Part shown: positions 1-13,300 of the stretch, in pieces | Layout of the letters: each line of letters opens with the position of its first letter | Position numbering within the stretch: position 1 is the stretch's first letter | NCBI GenBank assembly: GCA_944474755.1 | Contig: OX104112.1 | Coordinates: 61,039,640-61,103,639, forward strand | Length of the DNA: 64,000 nucleotides | From: Limnoperna fortunei | Lineage: Eukaryota > Mollusca > Bivalvia > Mytilida > Modiolidae | Direction of reading: 5' to 3' | Notes under the pieces: model-generated | The model's database searches: none | Seen by the model: only the letters and a program-made list of their open reading frames with translations | What the model was told of the DNA's origin: nothing | Position numbers and translations under genes: made by a program

Positions 1-1178
1 TTTGGGGGGGGGGGGGGTTGACGTCTTAAAATTTCTCTTGTGAGGTAGAAAAATTGATAAATCTATTGGAAATATAGATTTCAATGACTAATTTAGTCGT
101 GTATTAATATTTTTTCTCAAAAGACGCAATCGTGATCGTGGGTCGTAGTTATAAATTCGTTTTGTAAAATTTACGACATTGTTAAAGGGAGGTAATTCAA
201 TCATTCAATCTTATTACGACATGCCGGCATGTGATTTCTTAATAAAAACGATGGTTCTTGAGCTGAGGCCGCAGAGTAGTGTCCTGAAGTACTCCAAAAT
301 CCTCAAATACCGTATTTTTCAGGGGGCTTCACCCCATGGACCCCCACGAGGACTTCGCCCTGAACCCTAAGTGGCCCCCAAAACCCCTGGCCAAAATTTT
401 CAGGATTTTCACCAAATTATGCTTTCAACCATGGTGATATTGCATAGGATTAGTGCAGGGGTCACTTAAACAATTTTTTCATTTACCCAAGATAGCACCA
501 GCAAGAACATTTTTTGTTTTGTGGACATCTAAGTTGTAGTTCTTTGTGTGCTTTTTATATACAATAGACATTTTATATACCCTTACACTAAGAAAATAAT
601 CTCTTAACAAAATTATGTATTGTTTTTTTTTTTATTTAAATGGCCAAAGAACAACTTACAGTAAATGACATGCTGAGTGTATTTAAACAGAATTTTGGAC
701 CAGAAATTTAACTGTTAATCCTTGTATTTATGCAAACTAAAGAGTGTAAAGTGCCAACTAGTCTGTTAGACTTTTTTCAGACTTTTACCTATTATACAGA
801 CTAAAATATTAACTTTAATTATTTGTGAGTAGTTAGTCTACCCGATAGGTACTATGCAAAATACAATAGTATCAGTACTGTGATTGTTTTTAGAACTTTT
901 TGATCATTCTTATCCGTTTTTTGTTGATTATCAATTTGTAAGCTTAAATGACTAAAACTGGCATCTGTTTCATCTGAAAAGATTTCAGTGTTATTCTAAA
1001 ACCCATAGACCAATTAGCTTTATGTCATATGTCAGCTAATTTTTCCTCTGTTTTGTTTTTCTAAAATAGCACTTATTTAGTTTTGACTATTTTAGTTAAT
1101 ATGGTATTTTTATTTTGCTACCAATCAAAATTCTTGTAAGATTTATTACATCACCATTTTTATTTTTATTATTTTCAG
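1..1178. other. Intron of the dynein gene, no exon found
   Basis: I see no dynein-like reading frame here; it is taken as the 3' part of the intron before the first exon in the window. It opens with a 14-nt G run (4-17). Around 318-400 is a GC-rich patch (ggggcttcaccccatgga and following) of a kind common as a dispersed repeat in bivalve genomes; that attribution is from general knowledge. The rest is AT-rich non-coding sequence. Confidence 0.6.
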
Positions 1179-1376
1179 ATAATCACCTTACTAAACTACA
1201 TTCAGACATTTTCCACCTTGTCCGATTCAAAAATAGAAGGAATAGATGCTTATGGGGGTAGATTTCAACAACTTCTTGGAAGTATTAAGAAAAAACCATA
1301 CGATTTTCTAGATCAGAGAAAAATTGAATTTGATAATGATTTTGAGGATTTTAAAAGACAAATTGTAGATTTAGAG
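1179..1376 (+). CDS. DNAH5/DNAH8: Dynein exon 1 of window (residues 1-66)
   Basis: The exon follows a ttattttcag acceptor and stays open for 66 codons. It contains [20 protein letters not shown], a typical early-tail motif of DNAH5/8. The donor is gag|gtctgt, weak at +3 to +5; the next intron is phase 0. Earlier tail exons and the start codon are upstream of the window. Confidence 0.9.
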
Positions 1377-4300
1377 GTCTGTACCCTAGTAAAAAGATTA
1401 CTTTTTCTATAAACCAACGATTTGTGATCTAATACAGCTGGGAAGAATTTTATGAAGTTTGATGAAGAATTGACTTGCAGACGATGTATAGTAATTTGAA
1501 AAACAAAGTCTTCACATTAAAATCGATTGTTCAAATAGCAATAACCTAGGAAAAATAGTTGATCATCATTTATTGTAAACATGGGTGTAGATTGTTGAGA
1601 TTTTCATAGTCCAACTTTTATTTAAAACAATGATTATCAAAACCTTTCATAATATATATATAAATTTTTGTTGACAGACAGGACTACAAAATTTCATGGA
1701 CAACTGTTTCTCGAAGACAACATCAACAATTATGGCATTAGAGTTACTTACAAGGTAATATAAATGTAAAAGCTACTTGTCTGCACCTTGTTCTAGCTTT
1801 TACTGTTGTTAATTATCTTAACCATTATTTAACTTTTTCCTCCAGAAAACATATTAAAGGTTTGATTTGCATGCAATTTTTCCTCTAAAATTACTTAAAT
1901 AATACTTGCATCTTGTAACTGCTGGAAAATTGTCTTTCTAAATGCTACATGTTTAACAAATAAATTGGTAACAGTCAGAAACAGTCCTTTCCTAATTATT
2001 TATTATATATTTAACAATGTGTGTTTTGATGGTATTATTCAAGATTTGTGAAAATTCTACAAAATAATGATAAACATTAAAATCACTGAAACTTTACTAC
2101 AAATAGTGTACAACCTTTGGAGTTAATAGATCTATAAAATAAATAAATATGCTTTCGGGGTTTTCAAACTGATTTTATTTTTGCCCATTCCATGACCTGC
2201 TTAGAATCTTGCACACAGGATTATTTCGACATGTGGATTGTTGAAGGTGTTTGTTTGAAATTTTATCAGTACAGGAGTTTTCACAAATTTTGACAGAATT
2301 TGGATTTATATTTATATGATAACAATTTCAATTTTTATATTCTTTAAGTTTTCAATATTTTAGTGTTCAACCTATTTGGGCATTTTTGGTTAATTTAAAT
2401 CAAGCTGAGTCATTTACTGTTAGTCAGTATAACCTTGACTTTTTCAGATTTGAGAAGTTACATATACCAGCATTAAAGATTGATGACAAGTATGCTGTTA
2501 TACTCAGTCAGTATGGAGAAGAAGTAGAAGAGATAAGGAAGGTACCAGTATATGACAAATAACAAATATCGTGAATTATGCCAGACTTTCTTAGTTATAG
2601 CCAATCAGTCAAGTTGGTTGTAAACTTTGCCTTCTTATTTTCATAGTACAAAGTAACCTGGGTGTAGGTAGTTAAGATATGTGGATTTGTTCAGAGTTAT
2701 GGTTCCATGTTTGCTTCAGTATGATTTGATGGAGAATACATTATACCACACATGGTGTTTTTACAGAAAAAAAAATTTTTCTGAAGAACAATTTTTTTTC
2801 ACTTAGCTTTCTACGATGATACTAGAATCATTTACAGTTTGAAATGAAAATGTTTAACTAATCAAATCTTCCGGATAAGCAATATTTGTTTCAGTGATGT
2901 AGACCTGAAACAATCCTCTTACTATGGTGTTGATTAACCATTAAGTGTCTCCTTTTGGCAAATGACTGGTGTTTGTCCTATAATTTTGTAAAAACATTTT
3001 GAGATGAACGTACAATTAATTTTGTTTTCTTTTTCAAGTTGTACATGAAATACAAAGAGGAACCACCAATACTAAGAAATATGCCACCAGTAGCTGGGAA
3101 AGTCACATGGGTTAGACAACTGTCACATAAGATAGAATACCCAATGCTCATATTTATGGTTAGTCATTTCCATTTTATATACATGTATAATCAATTGCTT
3201 GCTTTTCAAAATGTGTATACATGACAATAACATTATTTTACATGTGACTCAATAAGGAGATGTAAAACATTTTATGAAACCTTATGGTCAAATAATTAAA
3301 AATTTAGTAAGTAGTCCTACATTAAGTAATAACCTTTCAAAATCGTTGTTTGCAATTGCTGTCGGAACCATTTATCCAACTTGTCCATGGGATATAGTTT
3401 TACTTAGGATGGGCATTATTGTGGGAAAACGTCTCTTTATCAATTAATTTAAATTAAATTAATTTGGGGTATTGTGTAGTGTTATCTTGGTGTACTTTGG
3501 ATTAAGTCCTGAATATAGATGAAATAGTGCTTGTATACATTAGCCATATCTGACATAACATAATATGTCTGACCAAACACATCTTTGCCAATAACTAATG
3601 CAGTGTTATTGAGACTTATCTTTAATTCCAGACATTCTGTCAGACATCTTGAAACATCTTGTGTTCATGCACATTTGGGACTTTATCTAACAGCATAGAG
3701 AACCACGACTTCTGCCATAGTGGCTTTACTGAAATAGGGATCAGATCAAAACATGCAAACAATAGTTAAAACTGGTTTCCATATCACAACTCTGCACTGG
3801 CGATACTGTACTCAAATATTTTTGTTAGGGATTAAAAACTATTGCTACAGCATCCAGCATCTGGTATCCTGCATTGTGGTTAACTTAAAAAACGCTAAGT
3901 CAATATAAGGCAAAGTTGGCCTGATGTTTCTTGTGATGTCTGTTACAAAGTTTTCCCCAACCAACCAACCAACATGGCCACAGAGACTAAAAATGAAACA
4001 TATAGGTCAACACATGTTTTTGGCTTTTATCTTCATAGGAATTACAAAAAACCCCATTACTTCAAAACGGTCAGCACACCCTTTCTACCATTTATTCTGT
4101 TGAGGAAGCCTTTATTTAATCTTATCAAATTTGTAAATGTCGCATGCTTATTATTTCCATTCAAGACATTCGTTTCTTCTTTATTTTAGTAATTGTTTGA
4201 TCCATACTTTGTATACTTATGCAATATAATTGATATTTTATATCATAGGAACATCCTTCCTGCTTAAAGACAGAAGAAGCTAAAAAAATTATTCGAGCTT

Positions 4301-7300
4301 ACAACAGAATAGCAAGAGTTCTTGTTGAATATGAGATTCTCTTCCACACTGCATGGATTAAGTCAGTTGAGGTGGCTACAACTTGTAAGTTTCATGTGTT
4401 AAAATGTCCTTAAACGGTAACTTTAAAAAGACAGGTAATTTGTATTCCAAACATGCATTTAACCTCCAAGTAATGGGCACTTGTCAACTTGATAACTTTT
4501 GTACTTACATTGTATATATAATGAGTGTGTTCTACTTTATTATAGTAAGAACTTAGAAACAAATAAATAAATACTACACTAAAGGCCTTCAGCAGCTCCA
4601 CTGACAAAGTGCAAACCCGGGTTATACTACAGTCAAACTTGTCTTGGAGACCCCTCCATATAAGGACTTCCTGTATTATCAAATCATATTTATTCCTCCT
4701 GGATTTTCCCATCCATTTTTCTTTTATATGATGCTTCCCTGTCTTATGTGACTAAACTTTATGTTTTTCATTCGTTTTGACAGAGAAAACCTGTCTAAAA
4801 TGAATATTGAGATGGTTCAAGTCTTGAATAAACCCTGTCTTACGAAAAGAAGATTTTATAGACAATAGTCAAATATCAACCTTCTTCAATATATATCAAC
4901 TAAAGTTTAAAGCAATCAAAAAATGTTTTTATCATCTTTACAAGTGAAGTTCAAATTGCCTGTCAATTTGTAATAATCGTCAATGATGTTATTAGATTTT
5001 ATTGCCATTTGGGTTTGAAATAGTGATGTTTCTTGCAACGTCTAGTTTATTATATGTCTACACTATTTTATTTAACAAAGGAGAATAATTCAATAAATAA
5101 TTCAATAAAAACATTTGTACAATGGTTTTAAACCAACTTGCACTTTCTGCATAGAGCATATTGTTAAAACACATAGAAACCAGTACTGCTGGTACCAAAA
5201 AAAAAATCCAACAACTGAATGAGCAATAAAGTTGACATGCATTCATACAATCACAAATCCAATACTCATAATTGTTATCTATTTTGTACTTTCATTACAT
5301 AAAAGTAAGTTTTTGGCTGGATTTCACGGTGTGAAAATCCAGGTTTTACAATGGTGAATGTCGGTTGTTTTGATATTTCTCTTAACTCGATGGATTTTTG
5401 TAGCCTCGCATTTCTATCTGTTTCTAAGGATCATACAAATAAATTTAATATTTTCTGACAATGTACAAAGATTGTATATTACTTTTAGATTTACAAGTAC
5501 CAGTTCTTGTTAGACACCCTCATAATCAAAGCACTTTACTGGTGAACTTTGATCCTTACATATTTGAAGTCATTAAAGAAGCAGAATACATGATGAAGCT
5601 TGATTTAGATATACCAGAATCAGCAAGAGTATTAGTACATGCTAGAGATAAGCTACAGGAGTTCAGAAACCAAATGCAGGTAAGTCAGCTACTGATAGCA
5701 TATATACATGTATCAGGTATAATTTGTTTCTCTAATAAAGAAATCAATTCCCACTGTTTTGTTTTTCAATTTATAATGGGTTAAAATTCATAAGATATGA
5801 AGCTAACTAATTTTCCTTAAACTGGGGACATTAATTGGTGGCCCTATTGATCACATGGTCTATTAACACTGAGGTTGCAGGTTTGTGACTCACTTTTCCT
5901 AATGAAAGTTGGGAGGGGGGGGGGGGTGAAAGGGTTTCTTCAGGCACTATGGCTTCCTCCTATAAACACTGGATGGGACAATATAGCTGAAAAATAGCTC
6001 AAACAGTTGTTTCTTTATGAAATTTGGGGAAAATGTTTAAGGGCATAATATCTTGGCCAAGTTCCATAACCAGCCAAATCACTTTAATCACTTCAGAGTT
6101 ATGGCCCTTTATACAAAAAATGACAAATTGGCCTTGTCTGCCTTTTACTCTTTAACTCAAACAGTTGTTTCCGATCTTAATTAAACTCTGGGAAAATGTT
6201 TATGGGTATAATACCTCTACCATGTTTCATAAACAGCTAAATCACTTTAACCACTTAAGAGTTATGGCTCGTTATACAAAAAATGGCAAATTTTTGTCAG
6301 GCGTACATTGTGGCACTTTGGCACTTGTTTATTTTAGTTAGTTAATATGATCAATAAAAATGTATTAAACATTCCTTACAGATGCTTCTTGATGAATACA
6401 ACTCACTTAGAGCTGAGATTCCATCTGTTTTCCAAACATTACTTGGACCTACTCTCAAAAAGGTAAAATATATAATCTTGAAGATTTGACATTGAGAGTC
6501 TTCAAAATTTTCAGTCCTGTTATATAATGCCATTGTTTGCCTTTTTTTTAATAGACATATAAATATGGAAAGGTTTAAATAATAATTTGATCACTTTGTA
6601 CTGATAGGACATTACTTACATCTAAATTGACTGAAAAAAGTTTTAAAAAACCAACATATTTTGCTACCATGCTAGAAGTTTATAATTTTGTTAGTATGAA
6701 AACTTAAATATTTAAAAAAAAATTTCAGGTTGACATAGCCATTAGACCTGGAGTTATCTCCCATACATGGACATCACTTAGTTTACCAGCCTACTTTGAT
6801 GAAGTTACGACAGCTCTTACAGAACTTAAAATTGTTGTCAAGCAAGTAAGATACTACTAGCCAGGTTGCAAAATATGCAAACCTAGGTAATAGTATGGGG
6901 ATCTCTGGCAGGTGGGGGTTGGGGGTAGGGGAAAATGTCACTCTTTGTGTACTGTAGACTGAAATTAGCATTATCCTAAGAGACTACTTGGTATAAATGT
7001 CAAATTAACATTTACTTGGATGACATATGTGAATTCAAAAGAAATACTACTGGCTTGGAAAACCATCTGTAAGGATTGCAAATAAATGCACCATCATACA
7101 TGTAAGGCAATTTTAGAACCAGTTCAGGGCCTCGGTGGCTGAGTGGTTAAGGTAGTTAATTTATTATAGACCACATGCCTGTTGACATGTCAACGATGAG
7201 GCTGCAGATCCGAGTGTCGCTGTTGGCAGGGTGTGCTTGACTCCAATATAACTGACAGAGAGTGCCAGTTTTCCTACCAAAGGTCGGGTGGTTTCTTCAT

Positions 7301-10300
7301 GTACTCAGGAGTCCTCTCCAAATAAAAAATAGACTCAATGATATAGCTGAAAAATTGCTGAAAGTGGAATTAAACACCATTCAGACAAACAAACAAAGAA
7401 CCAGTTCAAAGAATGGTTTTTCAATACTCAATTTTATTTTCAGAGTATTTGAAAGAAAATTTCTATAGAATTGGAGAAGATAGGTTCTGATCAAAGTGAA
7501 AGTTAAGAGATACAATTATGCCAATCTTGATTCATTCTTATGCATTTGTAAAATTACTAAGGTGCACTCTGGCCTTTGCGGATTGTATTTCAATATGCCA
7601 TTTCCAGCACTGAAGTGCAAATTGTGCATGGCATGTGCCCTTCTCAAGCCTTGTCCCTATAAGCTTTGCAGAAGTGGACTATAGTTTTGTGCTTCTTCTG
7701 TCCATCAGTCTGTTTTTTAGTCCATCACACAGACTTTTTTCTGAATGCTTGTAGATACATGTATTGAGTTGATAATTATGAAGGAGTCAAAAATCATGAA
7801 TATTGATTAGTTTTGAATTTCATTCCGGTCTGATGATTTTTATGTCATGCCAACAAAACTTTAGGGATATAGATTTTCTGTTGGTTCATTTGTTTGTTCC
7901 TCTCACCTTAGTTTACCATTGCTTTGAAGCTTTTTGTTATGAAGATGACTTCACATCTTCTGACTTCACATCTTCATGAAACTTGGTACACAGTTACAAC
8001 ATGAAGAGATCTTTTCACTTGCAAAATTCTGTAGGGCTGTGCCAAATATTTCATGCTTGAGTGAACATAAAAAAAATAGGGTGTAAACCAATATGTGCCG
8101 AGCAAGACATTAGTGTGGTAGACACATTTTTCTTGTTGGCTATATTATGACCCTTGAAAATTTCCTTTGAAATAACAGTTTTCCTGACATTTTTTAACAT
8201 CTGCAGATTTTGGGTGGATATTTGCTATAGGAGTCAAACATCATATGTTAGAGTCAGATCAAATCAGAATGTTGTTTTGGTCTGATAATTGTTTTTTTTG
8301 TTGAAAATTGTGGCCCTTGACTAGAAAATGTAATTTGCTAGCAGGGGACTTAGTTTTGCCTTTGCAATACTATATAGACTTCTTTGCTTTCTTTTTTTTA
8401 CAACCTGTCATAGTTAATCTGACCTGAACATTCTTTGGGCCTAGTATTTAATACTGGGAATTGGATTTAAACTTCAATAATAACATTAATGGTCATGTTG
8501 AGCAAATTAAAATGTATAGGACATGTCTAGTTGATACTACTCTATATGTCAAAGGTCAACCATTCACTTAAAATACAATTAATGAATTTGAATAGATTTT
8601 TAATGCTAATTATTGTTCATCTATATGGTTATTTAGGATTCTCTTCAAGTAAAAGATTATTTACTAATGAAACAGTTTCTTTGTATTGCAGGTCAATGAT
8701 ATAAAAGTTGCAAGAATTGACAATATGCTGAAAGAAATAAGTGAAACCTTGTTGTGTGATTTACCAGAAAAATCTCCATGGACTGTTGATGAGTTCTTAC
8801 AAAAGATGGAGGTACTATATAATATCATATTTTGTTGTATTCTAGTTGACGGCAATACTGAATGGGTTCCTTTGGTGTTCATATTGAAATGTGCCTTTGA
8901 ACAAGATTTTACTATCCAGCATAACTTCAACCTGAGATTTGAACCATATTAGCAAAACTGACTAACAAATTGACTAGCTACTGAACTATGCCATATAAAA
9001 CATCCTATCCGACCAGCACTCTTATTAATGTGAATTGGAAAATGTATAAAAAATATAATCTTGATTTTTGGCCGGATTTCACAAAGTGAAAATCCTGGTA
9101 TAAAAATGGTGAATGTTGGGCGGGCGGGCAGTGTTCAAGCGAGGAAAATATTTACATAAGTTTTCTCAGCAACTACTAATCACATTCTCTTGAAATTTGG
9201 TATGCAGCATCAGCATGGCCTCCCATAACGTGGGATACAATTTCAGGTCTGTCGCTCACCTACTTCCTGTTAACCAACTTAGTTCATTTTTAACATTTAT
9301 GTTCAATGGTAGAAAATTTTGGTAAGTTTTCTTATCAACTACTAATCACATTCTCTTAAATTTTGGTATGCAACATCAGCATGGTCTCCCATAACATGGG
9401 ATTTGATTTCAGGTCTGTCGCTCATCTACTTCCTGTTTAACGAAATCTGGCCATTTCTGTCTTTGATAGATTTTTACATAAATAATAATACAGAATTAGT
9501 AAATACAAAAAAACCAACAAACTAGTTAAAACTAACCTGATAAGTGTTGCTTAAATATGCAGTATGTGATCTTGAAAGTTTTTTGTGACTGGGCCCATGG
9601 ACTCTTAAAAAGAATTTCCATTGGCCATTAATAAATTTTATGTGCTATTGCCGACAATCGATGGGTCATGCCATACTATCAAATTCCAAAATCAGGTATC
9701 ATATGAGATATTTTTTGTATAACACAATACTTATTTGAAGGTTTCTCACATTATATTTGTTTCTTCTTGTGTGCATTCATTTTCTGAGACTAGCCTGACT
9801 CAGATTATTACATATTTATACAAGGTTTTTCACCAATTCAAGTTTGGCCAAAATATGTTTTTACATTTGTGTACAAGATTTCTCACCAGTGTTATGTTTC
9901 ATGCATGCACTGAAGTTCTGGCCAATATTAATCTAGTCTACATCTATCAAATATCTACATGGTTTCTCATCAGTATTCTAGATGTCTTCTAGTTTATGCT
10001 CTCTGCAGTATGGGCATTTCAGTTTTGTCTCGAAGCAAATCCGTTGCAATAAATAAATTAAAGGTTTTTCTCCTTGTGTTTTTGTTGTTGTTTATTGTTT
10101 TCAATAAGCATATGCAACTTGTCAATAATAACAGCATTATAGTATTGGATTCTTCCTTAAAATATAATTGTTTTCATCTGTACATGTGCAGTTACAAAAC
10201 AGTTTTTATACCCCGCCACACGAAGTGGTGAGGTATTATGTTATACCCTTAGTTTCGTAGGTGTCTGTCTGTCTGTCGGTCCGTCCTCCCAAGGTTTCCA

Positions 10301-13300
10301 GATGATATTTTGCACAGCTGTTCAGTACAATAAAATACAGGTCAAGTACAATTTTCAGGATGATTCGAAAAATATTATTGAAGTTTTGCCACTTTATAAA
10401 TTTTCAAATTTGACAATAATGAAATTTTCTGGTCTAAGACAGATAACTCATTTCTTTCTGTCTCTATATGTTATGTAAAGTATATACAGTATAGTATACT
10501 AGTATATACAAATATATTTAACTATTTATGAATATCGTGGCGGGGTATCATTTAATGTCCCATTAGATTCCCTATTTTTCATTTTAAAAATGTATTATAA
10601 TATAATAGTTAGAGGCACATGTTTTTTTTGTGCCACTAACTAAAGTTTGGGGACATATAGATGTTCAGTCTATTTGTTCATTCCTCTGTGTGCTCATTCA
10701 TCTGTTTGTCTACTTCAGGTTTACCTTTGCTTTGAAACTTTTTTTTATGAAATTACAGTTGATACAATTACAGCATGATGAGATCTACCTACCGGTAAAA
10801 TTCTGTAGCACTGTGTCTAATACTTCACAATTGTATGAACTTATAAAAAAAAGGAGATATTGACCAATATGTGCCCAGTGGGACATTAGTGTCGCTGAGA
10901 CAATTTTCTTGTTTTAAAGTTGTGAAATGATGCAGTAAAATTCTAAATGAGAAATAAAGTAAAATGTATCATGCATTGAACAGTTTTTTATTACACTATA
11001 AACTAAAATTAAAAACAAAACAATGTATGTTGTCCCAACTCAATGATGTATTGGCTTCATTTACAAATCTAATTAATAACCTTGAAAATGGTGTCTTCAA
11101 TTCTTCTTATTTTTTTAAACGTTCCATTGTTAGATCTATTTTAATATACAGACTTTTGAAGTACAGTTTGAATCATACATGTTTTTTTTTTTTTCATTAA
11201 CTTTGTAATAAATCTAAATAAGAAATATAATAAAAATATTTGAAAGTGTGATCCCAAAAAAGTTGATTTTGGTATTCAGCTGTATGTATTCTTTGGAAAT
11301 CCTTGCACATTGTGATATCTAATGACGAAAAATGACATAGTATCCATGTGTGCCAATAACACAAATTTTTATTTACAAGAATTAAATATTTCACATGTAG
11401 TTGTCAGTAAAAAAGAATATGCCTGGCATGCCTGTCCATGGAAGAATACATGTGCCATTTCCCATCTAATGGGTAAATGTGCAGGGCATAAAAAATGTAC
11501 ATTTTCAGTTTAGTAAAAAGTTGTTTGGTCTGGAAAAGTCTGTCTTATTGCTGTACCAAATATCCATTGTCCAGTAATATCTCAAAAACCTTGGGTAGCA
11601 GAGGTGTTTTTTGTATTTTATACAAGTAAATACTGTAGCAACTTGATAATAAAATCTACTAGTACATGTATGAAAATAGTAAGTGTTGCAATTTTTTGGC
11701 TTATTTGAATGCCAATTTCAACAATTTCTCATGACATCCAACTTTTATTTGGGGAGGAAGCTGGAGTACCAACTGAAAGAACCTGACTTTCTACAGGAAA
11801 ACTGGCAATTCTGGTGTATTTGTGTTTGAGTCTAGCACACCATGCTCACCCTGCTGGCTGTTTGGCTCAGTGTTGACAGGTACGGGATCAATCTTAGATG
11901 ACTAACTACCTTAACAACTCAGCCACTAATGCCTTGTTTCATAAAATTGAAAAAAGCAAACATTTATTGATAGTATTATGCTAAAGAAATATAAAATTGT
12001 GGAAAACATGCTATATTACTTTGCAGGCTTACTGTTGCACCATGACAAGAGATATAAATAAAATGAATCAAGTTATTGAAGATGCTGTCAAGGAGTTGAT
12101 ACGTATATTCTTACACAGAGCACAGATGGAGCATAGTGCTTTGGAATCGGGGCAAACTTCAGACAGAACTTCAAAGGGTAGTACAACTTATACTGTTTTT
12201 GAAATAAAGAAGGCATTTTTAGTCATGGTGGTTAAATAATTTACTGTAGTTATCGTATTAAATGTCCGGGGAACTAAGGAACTGTATGGAAGTAGAAATG
12301 AAATGTATCCTGTGTATTAGTTGGTGTTGGTTAAAGGATTTAAATTTGTTTCTTTATTTTTTTATTGTCAAGTTTATTTGGTAGAAAATGTAATTTTGCA
12401 AGGAAATAGTCATTTTTTAAATAATTTTCCAAGGTAAAAACTTAACTCGCTATGATCAAAATCATTAGGTACCTGGAAAAATCCTTTACACTGTGTAATA
12501 CTATATGTGTCCAAACATAATCAAAAGGGAATAGAACTGACCAACAGAATACCCAGTGCAAGGGCAAATAAATTGCAAATGGTTGGAGTAATTTATGGGG
12601 TAGTGTGTAAGGGTATTTTGAAATATGGCATGAAAAACAATGGACACTTTTAACCGTTGAATGCTTTTGAACTTTTCGAAAATTTCATCAAGAAAACAGT
12701 AGCCAAACACTTGAATACAGACAAACACAGTGAACTTCAAGACAATTTATCAGTAATTGGACTTGAAAAATTTTTAATTTTCATTAAAATAAAGACCTAT
12801 TACTATAATTCGGAAATTTTTCATTTTTGCAACTAACAGCATTGATACTCAGCCACAGACTATGTACAAATGAATCAAAAGCGCTTTCTAGAAACAAAAC
12901 AATCCATCTATTAAAGTACAAATAATAAGAATTCAAGATATTGACAACAGAAATATTCATTTCCAGGTGAAAAATATTTAAAATATGATTGGCTGATTAA
13001 AAAAAATCACAGAATTGTTGCAATTCTTTGTTCTATATTTAAATAACTGCTATCTGCAAAAGTCATTCTGCAATAAATTATTCAATCCGTCAAGTACAAA
13101 AACAATGTGGTTGGCATCCGACAAATTGAAAGACAGCAAAATTATCTATTAATTATATTGTGTAATATGACAGTCTTTAGGTCAATTCAGTAGTTTACTG
13201 TTGTTTTTTTCCACTTTGAAAAATGCACTCACTTTTCAAAATTTTACTCACAAAAATTGACCATACCAGCAAGATTCACCCCTCATAACAAAACAGTAGG

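Larger units (their letters stand above)
1755..5488 (+). other. Introns 2-5, no other gene seen
   Basis: Between exons 2 and 6 the intron sequence is AT-rich with T/A runs. The frames at 3974-4189 and 4410-5246 have no recognisable protein content. At about 5316-5365 is a short dispersed-repeat fragment (gatttcacggtgtgaaaatc) related to one at 9073. Confidence 0.6.
8812..12026 (+). other. Intron 9, repeat-rich, no gene
   Basis: A 3.2-kb intron with a duplicated ~170-nt segment (9073-9245 and 9310-9440: ttctcttgaaatttggtatg and its copy), a 'taccccgccac' repeat, a second copy of the 7870 dispersed repeat and a minus-strand SINE. The frames seen across 9735-11,513 show no protein family. Confidence 0.6.

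Noticed and set aside
7127..7215. A functional tRNA gene suggested by gtggctgagtggttaagg
   Set aside because: It is the head of a SINE with a degraded box B and no cloverleaf; several copies share the same body and tail.
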